Below are positions 35,298-44,070 of a stretch of 64,000 bases of DNA, one piece after another. How positions within the stretch are numbered: the first letter of the stretch is position 1; the number at the start of each line of letters is the position of its first letter. The DNA lies in assembly GCF_039544005.1 (NCBI RefSeq), contig NZ_BAABKV010000001.1:868001-932000 (forward strand). Direction: 5' to 3'. The notes under the pieces are model-generated. The model saw only the letters and a list, made by a program, of their open reading frames with translations, was not told the DNA's origin and ran no database searches. The stretch comes from Kitasatospora paranensis. GTDB taxonomy: Bacteria > Actinomycetota > Actinomycetes > Streptomycetales > Streptomycetaceae. The translations under genes were made by a program, and so were the position numbers.

Positions 35298-35477
35298 GCG
35301 GGCGCCTCCTGGCGGGACGGTGCTGTTCGTCGGCGCGGACGGCGTCCGCGCAGGGCAACCGTACGACACGGCCCCGCGACCGGGTCGGCGGCGTCTGACG
35401 TACCGGCACCGGCACCGCCGGGGCTAGCGGCCGTGCGTCCCGGGACTCCTGTCGGCCCGTCGGGTGACCGCAGAGTA

Positions 35478-35569
35478 TTGACGGCGCCTGGACAAGGGCC
35501 TACCTTCGGCGAACAGAAAGTTTCCAGCAAGTTTCACCATGATTGCGGCAAGACCGTGAATGGCCTTGC
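35478..35569 (+). promoter_or_regulatory. Alpha-amylase promoter and repeat-rich leader
   Basis: TTGACG (35478-35483), a 17-base spacer and TACCTT (35501-35506) make a near-consensus promoter. Just downstream are direct repeats AAGTTTC (35518-35524, 35529-35535; 11 bases apart) and the inverted pair GCAAG (35548-35552) / CTTGC (35565-35569). CTTGC/GCAAG elements are typical of maltose-regulator (MalR-like) sites, so repression from inside the leader is plausible. Confidence 0.55.
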
Positions 35570-35622
35570 GCAGTCACGTATCTCCGCCCAGCCTCCGGCT
35601 GCCCCCACCCCGAGGAGACATC

Positions 35623-37080
35623 GTGGCCGAACCCACCCCCACGCCGCGGCACAGACGCCGGCGGCCGCGCACCGCCGCAGCCCTGACCGCCGCCGCCGTC
35701 CTCGGTGTCCCCCTCGGCGCCGGGCTCGTCCTCGGCCCCGCCGCCGAGGCCACGACCCCCGGCAGCCGGACGGTCACCGCCACCCTCTTCGAGTGGACGT
35801 ACGCGTCCGTCGCCAAGGAGTGCACCGCGACCCTCGGCCCCAAGGGGTACGGCTACGTCGAGGTGTCACCGCCGCAGGAGCAGATCCAGGGCTCGCAGTG
35901 GTGGACGTCCTACCAGCCCGTCAGCTACCGGATCGCCGGCCGCCTCGGCGACGCGACCGCGTTCAAGGCCATGGTCACGACCTGCCACTCGGCGGGCGTC
36001 AAGGTGATCACGGACGCGGTGATCAACCACATGTCGGCCGGCTCGGGCACCGGTACCGGGGGCACCGTCTACACCAAGTACAACTACCCCGGCTACTACC
36101 AGACACAGGACTTCCACTCCTGCCGGCAGCCGATCAGCAACTACGCCGACCGTTCCAACGTGCAGAACTGCGAGCTGTCCGGGCTCGCGGACCTGGACAC
36201 CGGCAGCGACTACGTCCGCTCCACGATCGCCGGCTACCTCAACAGCCTGATATCGATGGGGGTCGACGGCTTCCGGGTCGACGCGGCCAAGCACATCGCC
36301 GCCACCGACCTGGCCGCGATCAAGGGCAAGCTGAGCAACCCGGGCATCTACTGGGCCCAGGAGGTCATCTACGGCGCCGGCGAGGCCGTCCAGCCGGGCG
36401 AGTACACCGGCACCGGCGACGTCGACGAGTTCATGGGCGCCTACGACCTCAAGCGGATCTTCACCGCCGAGAAGCTCGCCTACCTGAGCAACTGGGGCGA
36501 GTCCTGGGGCGCGGGCTACCTGCCGAGCGCCAACGCACGGACATTCACCGACAACTGGGACACCGAGCGGAACGGCTCCACCCTCAACTACAAGTACGGC
36601 AACACCTACACGCTGGCCAACGTGTACCTGCTGGCCTGGCCCTACGGCTCGCCCAACGTCTACTCCGGCTACGAGTTCTCCGACATCGACGCCGGACCGC
36701 CGAACGGCGGCACCGTCAACGCCTGCTACGCCGACGGCTGGAAGTGCCAGCACAAGTGGCGGCAGATCGCCAACATGGTGGGCTTCCGCAACGCGGTCAC
36801 CGGGACGGCGGTGACCAACTGGTGGTCCAACGGCAACAACGCCATCGCCTTCGGCCGCGGCAGCAAGGGCTACGTCGCGATCAACCACGAGAGCGGCTCG
36901 ATCACCCAGACCTTCCAGACCTCGCTGCCCGCCGGCACCTACTGCGACGTCCAGCACGCCGATCCGACCAGCGGCGGGGGCTGCAGCGGCACCACCTACA
37001 CGATCGGCTCCGGCGGCACCTTCACCGCCACCGTCGGCGCGGGCGACGCCATCGCCCTGTACGTCGGCGCCACCGGCTGA
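35623..37080 (+). CDS. amy: Secreted alpha-amylase (GH13)
   Basis: A 485-residue protein from GTG 35623 after GAGGAGA. The signal peptide (1 to about 43) has a poly-Arg N-region and ends AEA-TT. GH13 regions: I DAVINH (131-136), [11 protein letters not shown] (216-224, nucleophile Asp220), III QEVIYG (acid/base Glu247), IV FTDNWD (308-313, Asp313). Region IV has Trp where animal amylases have His; I recall the same Trp in other streptomycete amylases. The sequence is close throughout to Streptomyces alpha-amylases, but it lacks a C-terminal starch-binding CBM20. It degrades extracellular starch. A maltose-type operator is suggested in the leader. Confidence 0.93.
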   Translation: MAEPTPTPRHRRRRPRTAAALTAAAVLGVPLGAGLVLGPAAEATTPGSRTVTATLFEWTYASVAKECTATLGPKGYGYVEVSPPQEQIQGSQWWTSYQPVSYRIAGRLGDATAFKAMVTTCHSAGVKVITDAVINHMSAGSGTGTGGTVYTKYNYPGYYQTQDFHSCRQPISNYADRSNVQNCELSGLADLDTGSDYVRSTIAGYLNSLISMGVDGFRVDAAKHIAATDLAAIKGKLSNPGIYWAQEVIYGAGEAVQPGEYTGTGDVDEFMGAYDLKRIFTAEKLAYLSNWGESWGAGYLPSANARTFTDNWDTERNGSTLNYKYGNTYTLANVYLLAWPYGSPNVYSGYEFSDIDAGPPNGGTVNACYADGWKCQHKWRQIANMVGFRNAVTGTAVTNWWSNGNNAIAFGRGSKGYVAINHESGSITQTFQTSLPAGTYCDVQHADPTSGGGCSGTTYTIGSGGTFTATVGAGDAIALYVGATG

Positions 37081-37113
37081 CCGGCGGCACCACGGCGACC
37101 GGGCCGGGCCGCT

Positions 37114-37156
37114 GCGGCCGCCCGCGGGGGCACTCGGTGCCCGCGCGGGCGGCCGC
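37114..37156 (+). terminator. Strong hairpin terminator after the amylase gene
   Basis: Thirteen-base arms GCGGCCGCCCGCG / CGCGGGCGGCCGC enclose an inner GGCAC-TCG-GTGCC stem, about 35 bases after the stop. Confidence 0.7.
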
Positions 37157-37215
37157 CCGGCCGCGCCCGCGGAAGGTGATGGCGGCGCCGGGTGGGCCGC
37201 TGGCATGCTGACCCT

Positions 37216-37956
37216 GTGGAGAAACCCGAGATCGCCGTCGCCTTCGCCCCGGACCTGCACGTGTTCGTCGGCGGCGCGGAGCGCGCCGAACGGCCGGCCG
37301 TCCGCATCGACGGCGCAGCCACGCTCGGCCACCTCGTCGAGTCGCTGGGCGTCCCGCTGACGGAGGTCGGAGCGCTGCTCCTGGACGGCTCCCCGGTGCC
37401 CACCTCGCACATCCCGCGCGGCGGCGAGGCCGTCACCGTCCTGGCGGTCTCCCGGCCGCAGCCGCTCCCCGGGCCCGCGAGGTTCCTGCTCGACGTCCAC
37501 CTGGGCAAGCTCGCACGGCAGTTGAGGCTGCTCGGCGTGGACACCGCCTACGAGAGCATCGACATCGGCGATCCCGCGCTGGCCGCCCGCTCGGCCGCCG
37601 AGCAGCGCGTCATGCTGTCCCGCGACCGCGGGCTGCTGCGCCGCCGGGAGCTGTGGGCGGGCGGGTACGTCTACAGCCACCGCCCCGAGGAGCAGCTCCG
37701 GGACGTACTCTCCCGCTTCGCACCGCCGCTGGCGCCGTGGACGCGCTGCACCGCGTGCAACGGCTCGCTGCGCGAGGCGACCAAGGAGTCGGTGCACGAC
37801 GAGCTGGCGGCCGGCACCGAGCGGTCGTTCGACGTCTTCGCCCGTTGCGAGGACTGCGGGCAGGTCTACTGGCGGGGCGCCCACCACGGCCGGCTGAACG
37901 CGATCGTGGCGGACGCCGTGCGCGAATTCGGCGACATCCCGGCCACCCGGGCCTGA
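37216..37956 (+). CDS. Mut7-C RNase-domain protein with N-terminal ubiquitin-like domain
   Basis: A 246-residue protein from GTG 37216; a -10-like CATGCT ends six bases upstream (leaderless). Residues 1 to about 85 have a beta-grasp pattern (VAFAPDLHVFVGGAER, GHLVESLGVPLTEVGALLLDG, GGEAVTVLAV), as in the Mut7-C ubiquitin family. Residues about 93-235 are Mut7-C: FLLDVHLGKLARQLRLLGVD, MLSRDRGLLRRR, and a zinc ribbon with CTACNGSL and CEDCGQVYW. The PIN-like acidic residues are present. It is predicted to be an RNase; the target RNA is unknown. Confidence 0.85.
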   Translation: MEKPEIAVAFAPDLHVFVGGAERAERPAVRIDGAATLGHLVESLGVPLTEVGALLLDGSPVPTSHIPRGGEAVTVLAVSRPQPLPGPARFLLDVHLGKLARQLRLLGVDTAYESIDIGDPALAARSAAEQRVMLSRDRGLLRRRELWAGGYVYSHRPEEQLRDVLSRFAPPLAPWTRCTACNGSLREATKESVHDELAAGTERSFDVFARCEDCGQVYWRGAHHGRLNAIVADAVREFGDIPATRA

Positions 37957-38004
37957 GCGCCCGCCGCGGCACGACTCCCCGGAGGGCCGCGCCGACGTGC
38001 CGCG

Positions 38005-38388
38005 TCAGTAGCTCCACGGCGGCGGCTCGGGAATGTCGCACGGTTCGACCACCGGCTCCGCCCCGGCCTCCGCCTCCCCCGCCAGCCGGACGCGGACACC
38101 GGGCCGGACGGCGTCACGGGTGCCGAGCACGCGGCAGCGCACGACGAAACCCTCGGCCATCCGCACGGGCCAGCGGTCCGCCCCGGCGGTGACGTTGCGA
38201 TGGACGCAGAGCACACCCTCGCCCGCGCTGCGCTCGGCCTCCAGATCGGTGGAGCCGCAGCCGGTGCAGAGCAGGCGCTGGTACATCGCGGTGCCGCACC
38301 AGCGGCAGCGCTGGAAGTACAGCTGCGGGGTGGTGTCGTCGCGCTCCGCGACGGAGGCCGACGTACGGTCGGAAATCAGCTGGAGCAC
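38005..38388 (-). CDS. DUF35 Zn-ribbon/OB-fold protein
   Basis: A 127-residue protein starting at GTG 38388. The N-terminal zinc ribbon has CRWCGTAMYQRLLCTGCGSTDLE (CxxC and CxxC); the OB fold follows (GVLCVHRNVTAGADRWPVRMAEGFVVRCRVLG). DUF35 proteins bind acyl-CoA and often partner thiolases or HMG-CoA synthase. It is divergent from the acyl-CoA dehydrogenase, sharing a region with two ACTGAGT-type palindromes, so it is probably a member of the same acyl-CoA regulon. Confidence 0.82.
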   Translation of the reverse strand: MLQLISDRTSASVAERDDTTPQLYFQRCRWCGTAMYQRLLCTGCGSTDLEAERSAGEGVLCVHRNVTAGADRWPVRMAEGFVVRCRVLGTRDAVRPGVRVRLAGEAEAGAEPVVEPCDIPEPPPWSY

Positions 38389-38448
38389 GGTTCATCTCCC
38401 TGTGCGAGGGCGGAGTCCGAGGCGCCCGGCGGCGCCGATTCAGGCTAT

Positions 38449-38483
38449 GGCACTGAGTGCCCTCTGTAAAGGCACTCGGTGCC
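38449..38483. promoter_or_regulatory. Two TetR-type palindromes between DUF35 and acyl-CoA dehydrogenase
   Basis: GGCACTGAGTGCC (38449-38461, perfect) and GGCACTCGGTGCC (38471-38483, near-perfect) are 22 bases apart, two helical turns. They are close to the DUF35 start. The same core recurs at 42511-42521 before the TetR gene. Confidence 0.6.
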
Positions 38484-38572
38484 ATGGCCGGGCGAGGAGT
38501 GGCTCCACGTGCCACCGGTGGCCGCGACACGACCGACACTCCCACGTCACGGGCGTCGGGACTGGCGCACGT

Positions 38573-38609
38573 GGCACAGAGTGTGTTCTATTAGGGGAAC
38601 TGAGTTCCC
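38573..38609. promoter_or_regulatory. Palindromes in the acyl-CoA dehydrogenase promoter
   Basis: GGGAACTGAGTTCCC (38595-38609) is a perfect 15-base palindrome with the ACTGAGT core; GGCACAGAGTGTG (38573-38585) is an imperfect relative. Both lie 60-95 bases before the start at 38669. Confidence 0.55.
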
Positions 38610-38668
38610 TACAAGCCTGGATCATGCTTCGCAGCCCACCGGCGCGGGGCGGACTGGAGCGCCAGACC

Positions 38669-39820
38669 ATGAGCAAGGACTTCGACCTCTTCCGGCTCAG
38701 CGAGGAGCACGACATGCTCCGTGAGTCGGTGCGCGCGCTCGCCGAGGCGAAGATCGCCCCGTTCGCGGCGGACGTCGACGAGCAGGGCCGGTTCCCGCAG
38801 GAGGCGCTGGACGCGCTGCAGGCCAACGACCTGCACGCGGTGCACGTGCCCGAGGAGTACGGCGGCGCGGGCGCGGACGCGCTGGCCACCGTGCTCGTCA
38901 TCGAGGAGGTCGCCCGGGTCTGCGCCTCGTCCTCGCTGATCCCCGCGGTCAACAAGCTCGGCTCGCTGCCCGTCCAGCTCTCCGGCTCCGAGGAGCTCAA
39001 GGCCAAGTACCTGGGCGCGCTCGCCCGCGGCGAGGGCATGTTCTCCTACTGCCTGTCCGAGCCCGAGGCCGGCTCCGACGCGGCCGGGATGAGGACCCGC
39101 GCCGTGCGCGACGGCGACTCCTGGGTCCTCAACGGCGTCAAGCGGTGGATCACCAACGCCGGCGTCTCCGAGTTCTACACCGTCATGGCCGTCACCGACC
39201 CCGCCCTGCGCTCCCGCGGCATCTCCGCGTTCGTGGTCGAGAAGGACGACGAGGGCGTCTCCTTCGGCGCCCCGGAGAAGAAGCTCGGCATCAAGGGCTC
39301 CCCGACCCGCGAGGTCTACTTCGACAACGTCCGCATCCCCGCCGACCGCATGATCGGCGCCGAGGGCACCGGCTTCGCCACCGCCATGAAGACCCTCGAC
39401 CACACCCGCGTCACCATCGCCGCCCAGGCCGTCGGCATCGCCCAGGGCGCCCTCGACTACGCCAAGGGCTACGTCCAGGAACGCAAGCAGTTCGGCAAGG
39501 CCATCGCCGAGTTCCAGGGCGTCCAGTTCATGCTCGCCGACATGGCCATGAAGCTGGAGGCCGCCCGCCAGCTCACCTACGCCGCCGCCGCCCGCTCCCA
39601 GCGCACCGACAGCGACCTCACCTTCTTCGGCGCCGCCGCCAAGTGCTACGCCTCCGACGCCGCGATGGAGATCACCACCGACGCCGTCCAGCTCCTCGGC
39701 GGCTACGGCTACACCCGCGACTACCCCGTCGAGCGGATGATGCGCGACGCCAAGATCACCCAGATCTACGAGGGCACCAACCAGGTCCAGCGCATCGTCA
39801 TGGCCCGCAACCTCCCGTAA
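38669..39820 (+). CDS. Acyl-CoA dehydrogenase
   Basis: A 383-residue protein from ATG 38669 (GGAG upstream). It has the N-terminal helical domain, the FAD/substrate signature CLSEPEAGSDAAGMRT, the middle beta domain (WVLNGVKRWITNAG), and the C-terminal LLGGYGYTRDYPVERMMRDAKITQIYEGTNQVQR. The Glu of IYEGT is the catalytic base in short/medium-chain enzymes. It passes electrons to the ETF encoded next. Gap to etfB is 36 bases, so the three genes form an operon for fatty-acid or branched acyl-CoA oxidation under TetR control. Confidence 0.93.
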   Translation: MSKDFDLFRLSEEHDMLRESVRALAEAKIAPFAADVDEQGRFPQEALDALQANDLHAVHVPEEYGGAGADALATVLVIEEVARVCASSSLIPAVNKLGSLPVQLSGSEELKAKYLGALARGEGMFSYCLSEPEAGSDAAGMRTRAVRDGDSWVLNGVKRWITNAGVSEFYTVMAVTDPALRSRGISAFVVEKDDEGVSFGAPEKKLGIKGSPTREVYFDNVRIPADRMIGAEGTGFATAMKTLDHTRVTIAAQAVGIAQGALDYAKGYVQERKQFGKAIAEFQGVQFMLADMAMKLEAARQLTYAAAARSQRTDSDLTFFGAAAKCYASDAAMEITTDAVQLLGGYGYTRDYPVERMMRDAKITQIYEGTNQVQRIVMARNLP

Positions 39821-39856
39821 CCACCCCCTCCACCACCTCAGAAAGGAGCAGGCACG

Positions 39857-40641
39857 ATGACCTTGAGGATCGTTGTCTGTGTGAAGTACGTGCCCGATGC
39901 GACCGGTGACCGTCGCTTCGCGGATGACACCACCACCGATCGGGAGGGTGTGGACGGCCTTCTGTCGGAGCTGGACGAGTACGGCGTGGAGCAGGCGTTG
40001 CGGATCGCGGAGGCGTCCGGGGATGCCGAGGTGACCGTGCTGACGGTGGGTCCCGACGATGCGAAGGACGCGCTGCGCAAGGCGTTGTCGATGGGTGCCG
40101 ACAAGGCCGTGCACGTGAACGACGACGACATCCACGGCTCGGACGTGATCGGCACGTCGGCGGTGGTGGCGAAGGCGCTGGAGAAGACCGGGTTCGACCT
40201 GGTGGTGTGCGGGATGGCGTCGACGGACGGCACGATGGGTGTGCTGCCGGCGCTGCTGGCGGAGCGGCTGGGTGTGCCGCAGGCGACCCTGCTGTCCGAG
40301 GTGTCGGTGGAGGGCGGTGTGGTCCGGGGCCGTCGTGACGGCGACGCGGCGACCGAGCTGGTCGAGGCCGGGCTGCCGGCGGTGGTGTCGGTGACCGACC
40401 AGTCGGGCGAGGCCCGCTACCCCTCCTTCAAGGGCATCATGGCCGCGAAGAAGAAGCCGGTGCAGGCCTGGGACCTGGACGACCTGGGCATCGACGCGGA
40501 CGAGGTCGGCCTGGGGGTTCCTGGACGAAGGTCGAGGACGTCACCGCCCGCCCGGCCCGCACCGCGGGCACCGTCGTCAAGGACGAGGGCGAGGGCGGCA
40601 AGCAGCTGGCCGCCTACCTCGCCGCGCAGAAGTTCATCTGA
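39857..40641 (+). CDS. etfB: Electron transfer flavoprotein beta subunit, one frame break
   Basis: ATG 39857 after [70 protein letters not shown] and [16 protein letters not shown] are EtfB hallmarks; the AMP-binding pocket and partner-recognition loop are included. The frame breaks at about 40512-40516 (five G where six are needed: [17 protein letters not shown]) and the restored C-terminus ends [11 protein letters not shown] at 40641. About 261 residues. It is partner of EtfA, accepting electrons from acyl-CoA dehydrogenases. Confidence 0.93.
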
Positions 40642-40684
40642 CCCGCCCACCGCGCATCCCACGATCGATCAGGAGCAACAAACC

Positions 40685-41638
40685 ATGGCTGAGATCCTGG
40701 TTCTCGTGGACCACGCCGACGGTGTGGTCCGCAAGCCGGCCCTCGAACTGCTGACCCTGGCGCGCCGGATCGGCGAGCCCGCCGCGGTCGTCCTGGGCGC
40801 CGGCGACGCCGCCGCGGCGATCGCCGCCAAGGCCGCCGAGTACGGTGCCGCCACCGTGTACGTCGCCGACGGCCCCGAGTTCACCGGGCACCTCGTCGTC
40901 CCCAAGGTCGACGCGCTCACCCAGATCGCCCGGGCGAACGACGCCGCCGCCGTCCTGGTCACCTCCTCCGGCGAGGGCAAGGAGATCGCCGCCCGCGTCG
41001 CGCTGCGCCTGGGCTCGGGCATCATCACCGACGCCGTCGACCTGGAGCAGGGCGCCGCCGGCCCGGTCGCCACCCAGTCGGTGTTCGCCGCCTCCTTCCA
41101 GGTGAAGTCGACCGTCACCACCGGCGCCCCGGTCATCACCGTCAAGCCGAACTCCACCGCCCCGGAGGCGGCCCCGGCCGCCGGCACCGTGCAGACGGTG
41201 ACGGTGGAGTTCACCGGGAACGCCGCCACGGTCGTCTCCCGCACCGCGCGCGTCTCCTCCGGCCGCCCGGAGCTGACCGAGGCCGCGATCGTGGTCTCGG
41301 GCGGGCGCGGTGTCGGCGCGGCCGAGGGCTTCGGCGTGGTCGAGGACCTCGCGGACGCGCTCGGCGCGGCCGTCGGCGCCTCCCGGGCCGCGGTCGACGC
41401 CGGCTGGTACCCGCACACCAACCAGGTCGGCCAGACCGGCAAGCAGGTCTCCCCGCAGCTGTACGTCGCCGCGGGCATCTCCGGCGCCATCCAGCACCGC
41501 GCCGGCATGCAGACCTCCAAGACCATCGTCGCGGTCAACAAGGACCCCGAGGCCCCGATCTTCGAACTCGTCGACTACGGCGTGGTCGGCGACCTCTTCA
41601 CCGTCCTCCCCCAGCTCACCGCCGAGGCGGGACGCTGA
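40685..41638 (+). CDS. etfA: Electron transfer flavoprotein alpha subunit
   Basis: A 317-residue protein from ATG 40685. The N-terminal domain starts [22 protein letters not shown]. The C-terminal FAD domain has [49 protein letters not shown] and [40 protein letters not shown], the conserved FAD-binding stretch of EtfA. It hands electrons to the ETF-quinone reductase. It is followed by a very strong terminator, so the operon ends here. Confidence 0.96.
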   Translation: MAEILVLVDHADGVVRKPALELLTLARRIGEPAAVVLGAGDAAAAIAAKAAEYGAATVYVADGPEFTGHLVVPKVDALTQIARANDAAAVLVTSSGEGKEIAARVALRLGSGIITDAVDLEQGAAGPVATQSVFAASFQVKSTVTTGAPVITVKPNSTAPEAAPAAGTVQTVTVEFTGNAATVVSRTARVSSGRPELTEAAIVVSGGRGVGAAEGFGVVEDLADALGAAVGASRAAVDAGWYPHTNQVGQTGKQVSPQLYVAAGISGAIQHRAGMQTSKTIVAVNKDPEAPIFELVDYGVVGDLFTVLPQLTAEAGR

Positions 41639-41653
41639 CCCCGACACCGGGGT

Positions 41654-41708
41654 GAAACGGCGGAGCCGGCCGGCAGGTACTGCACCTGCCGGCCGGCTCC
41701 GCCGTTTC
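41654..41708 (+). terminator. 25-base-pair stem terminator of the acd-etf operon
   Basis: Perfectly complementary arms 41654-41678 and 41684-41708 with a five-base loop ACTGC. It separates etfA from the convergent TetR gene and probably works both ways. Confidence 0.85.
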
Positions 41709-41746
41709 CGCCTTCCCGGGCCGCCGCCGCGGGGCCCGGGTCCGTC

Positions 41747-42478
41747 TCACTCGCGGCCGAGGCCGGCCTCCACGTCCCTGACCACCCGCCACATCGGGGT
41801 GCGCCGCCGGGTGATGACCACGACCACGTCGTCCTCCTCCTCGGCCGGCGCGTCACCGGCCGGCGCGTTCGAGGTCCAGGCGCGCGAGACGTAGTCGAGG
41901 GCGTGGTCCATCTCCGCCGAGGCGTCGCCCACGCCGTCGGCGCGCAGCCAGGCCCGCAGGGCGTGGTTGTGCGCGGCGACCACGGCCGAGGCGATGACGT
42001 CGGCGCGCAGGGTGCCGTCCCGGCGGGCCGCGAACCGGCCGCGCAGGTAGGCGGCGAGCGTCCGCTCGTACCGCCAGACGACGGAGAGCTCGTACGTGCG
42101 CAGGCCGGGGACCTGCTTGGTGAGGCGGTAGCGCTGCACGGAGAAGGTGGGGTTCTCGGCGTACATCCGCAGGACCAGGCGGGCCGCGTCGCAGACCCGG
42201 ACGACGGGGTCGTCGGCGTCCTCGCTCGCCTCCAGGAAGGCGGTCATGTCGGCCAGGCACTTCTCGTGGTCGGGGAAGACCACGTCCTCCTTGGACGGGA
42301 AGTAGCGGAAGAACGAGCGGCGGCCGACGCCCGCGAGCGCGACGATGTCGTCGATGGTCGTCTGCTCGTAGCCGCGTTCCAGGAACAGCCGGAAGGCCGC
42401 CGCGATCAGGGAGTCCCGCATGGCGGGCTTCGCAGGGGCGGCCGCGGTCTCCGCGCCGGCGTTCTTCGCGTCGGTCAT
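41747..42478 (-). CDS. TetR family regulator, probable repressor of the acyl-CoA genes
   Basis: A 243-residue protein from ATG/GTG at 42478. The DNA-binding domain is MRDSLIAAAFRLFLERGYEQ, TTIDDIVALAGVGRRSFFRYFPSKEDVVF. The helical C-terminal domain follows, with an unusual acidic then basic tail (AEEEDDVVVVITRRR). A palindrome GCACTCAGTGC at 42511-42521, identical in core to those in front of the acyl-CoA dehydrogenase, lies about 35 bases upstream, so self-repression and control of acd-etfBA are likely. Acyl-CoA as ligand is a guess by analogy with FadR-type TetR proteins. Confidence 0.85.
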   Translation of the reverse strand: MTDAKNAGAETAAAPAKPAMRDSLIAAAFRLFLERGYEQTTIDDIVALAGVGRRSFFRYFPSKEDVVFPDHEKCLADMTAFLEASEDADDPVVRVCDAARLVLRMYAENPTFSVQRYRLTKQVPGLRTYELSVVWRYERTLAAYLRGRFAARRDGTLRADVIASAVVAAHNHALRAWLRADGVGDASAEMDHALDYVSRAWTSNAPAGDAPAEEEDDVVVVITRRRTPMWRVVRDVEAGLGRE

Positions 42479-42495
42479 GGCGTGAACTTAGCACT

Positions 42496-42521
42496 GTCCC
42501 GACCGGGACGGCACTCAGTGC
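42496..42521. promoter_or_regulatory. Operator before the TetR gene
   Basis: GCACTCAGTGC (42511-42521) is a perfect palindrome. An adjacent inverted repeat GTCCC-GACC-GGGAC lies at 42496-42509. The core matches the 38449-38461 site four kilobases away. Confidence 0.55.
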
Positions 42522-42598
42522 AGCTGTGATCCGGCATCAAGGCCCCTGGGTGGCGGAACCCGGCAGCCGCCCACGGCAGTACCGCCGGGACGGACCCC

Positions 42599-42628
42599 GT
42601 GACAATGCCTCTCACTGAGAGCTAAAAT
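42599..42628 (+). promoter_or_regulatory. MarR promoter and palindromic operator
   Basis: GTGACA (42599-42604), 18 bases, TAAAAT (42623-42628), then six bases to the ATG at 42635 (leaderless). The palindrome CTCTCACTGAGAG (42609-42621) fills the spacer, a typical place for MarR self-repression. Confidence 0.6.
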
Positions 42629-42634
42629 CGGGGC

Positions 42635-43090
42635 ATGGCCACTCAGGATCCCTCGGCCGATCTGGCCGAACTACTGGTCGGCATCCAGCGGCTGCTGCGC
42701 AGACGGCTCCGGCGCGGGCTGACCGTGCCGAGGCTGCGCGGCGCCCAGGTCGAACTGCTGCGCCTGGTCGCGGCCTCCCCCGGCATCCGGGTGTCGGCCG
42801 CCGCCAAGGAGCTGTACCTCGCCGGCAACTCGGTCTCCACCCTGGTCAACCAGCTGGTGGCGGCCGGACTGCTGCGCCGCGAGACCGACCCCGAGGACCG
42901 CCGGGCCGCCCTGCTGCACACCACCGACGACGCGGTCGCCCGGCTCGGCGCCTGGGACGCCCGCCGCCGCGCCCTGGTCGGCGAGCAGTTCGCCCACCTG
43001 TCCGCGGCCGACCGCGAGGCCCTCGCGGCGGCCCTGCCCGCCCTGCGCCGCCTGGCGGAGGGCCTGCGCGAGGAAGGGGACACGCCATGA
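42635..43090 (+). CDS. MarR family regulator of the following exporter
   Basis: A 151-residue protein. Winged helix: LRGAQVELLRLVAASPGIRV, AAKELYLAGNSVSTLVNQL, LLRRETDPEDRRAALLHTT (wing with DxR), flanked by dimerisation helices. The stop overlaps the ATG of the ABC ATPase (ATGA). MarR proteins usually repress the adjacent efflux genes until a drug binds. Confidence 0.9.
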   Translation: MATQDPSADLAELLVGIQRLLRRRLRRGLTVPRLRGAQVELLRLVAASPGIRVSAAAKELYLAGNSVSTLVNQLVAAGLLRRETDPEDRRAALLHTTDDAVARLGAWDARRRALVGEQFAHLSAADREALAAALPALRRLAEGLREEGDTP

Positions 43091-44070
43091 AGCCGGAGCA
43101 CGCCGTACCGGCCACGCCACCGTCCGCACCACCGCCCGGGCCGTCGCCCGCGGCCACCGGCGCTCCCGCGTCGGCCGCGATGACCGGCGCTCCCGCGTCG
43201 GCCGCGATGACCGGCGCTCCCGCGTCGGCCGCGGTGACCGGCGCTCCCGCCGTCCGGTGCACCGGACTGGAGTACGCGTTCGGCGACGCCAAGGCGGTGG
43301 ACGGGCTCGACCTGGAGGTGCGCACCGGCGAGGTGTTCGGCCTGCTCGGGCCGAACGGCGCGGGCAAGACCACCGCGATCCGGGCCATCACCACCCTGCT
43401 GCCCGTCCGTCCGGACATGGTCCGGGTGTTCGGACACGACTGCGCCCGCGAACAGATGGCCGTCCGCCGGCTGCTCGGCTATGTGCCGCAGCAGCTGTCC
43501 GCCGACGCCAACCTCACCGGCCGGGAGAACGTCGCGCTGTTCGCCCGGGTCTTCGACGTGCCGCGCCGCGAACGCGCCGCCCGGGTCGCCGAGGCGCTGG
43601 GCGCCGTCGACCTCGGCGACGCCGCCGACCGGCTCGCCGGTACCTACTCGGGCGGCATGGTCCGCCGCCTCGAACTGGCCCAGGCCCTGGTCAGCGCCCC
43701 GCGCCTGCTCATCCTGGACGAGCCCACGATCGGGCTGGACCCGATCGCCCGGGACGGCGTCTGGGAGCGGATCCACCAGGTCCGGGCGGCGACCGGGATG
43801 ACCGTCCTGGTCACCACGCACTACATGGAGGAGGCGGACGAGCACTGCGCGCGCATCGGGCTGATGCACCACGGCCGCGTCCGCGCCGTCGGGACACCCG
43901 ACGAACTGCGCGCGGGCCTCGCGCGCGAGGGCGCCGAGCGTGCGCCCACCCTGGAGGACGTCTTCCGCCACTACGCCGGCAGCGCCCTGGCCGGCGGGGG
44001 CGGGACCGAGGAAGGAGGCGACTTCCGCGATGTCAGAAGCACCCGTCGTACGGCGTCCCGGGTCGGCTGA
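43087..44070 (+). CDS. DrrA-type ABC exporter ATP-binding protein with N-terminal tandem repeat
   Basis: A 327-residue protein. Residues about 15-56 hold three copies of TGAPASAAM/V and a partial fourth. The ATPase domain starts at about residue 57: Walker A GLLGPNGAGKTT, Q-loop, signature YSGGMVRRLELA, Walker B LLILDEPTIGLDP, switch VTTHYMEEADE. This is the daunorubicin-resistance (DrrA) or ABC-2 subfamily, exporting hydrophobic drugs or lipids. It is coupled to MarR (ATGA) and overlaps the permease start. Confidence 0.9.
   Translation: MKPEHAVPATPPSAPPPGPSPAATGAPASAAMTGAPASAAMTGAPASAAVTGAPAVRCTGLEYAFGDAKAVDGLDLEVRTGEVFGLLGPNGAGKTTAIRAITTLLPVRPDMVRVFGHDCAREQMAVRRLLGYVPQQLSADANLTGRENVALFARVFDVPRRERAARVAEALGAVDLGDAADRLAGTYSGGMVRRLELAQALVSAPRLLILDEPTIGLDPIARDGVWERIHQVRAATGMTVLVTTHYMEEADEHCARIGLMHHGRVRAVGTPDELRAGLAREGAERAPTLEDVFRHYAGSALAGGGGTEEGGDFRDVRSTRRTASRVG
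43156..43251 (+). repeat. In-frame 27-base tandem repeat in the exporter ATPase
   Basis: Unit of 27 bases at 43156-43182, 43183-43209 and 43210-43236, then a 15-base partial copy. It encodes TGAPASAAM. Being a multiple of three, copy-number change would lengthen or shorten the N-terminus without frameshift. Confidence 0.8.

Noticed and set aside
35623..37080. Trp instead of His in amylase region IV (FTDNWD)
   Set aside because: I recall the same Trp in other streptomycete amylases, and all three catalytic acids are intact, so it is a lineage feature and not a sign of inactivation.
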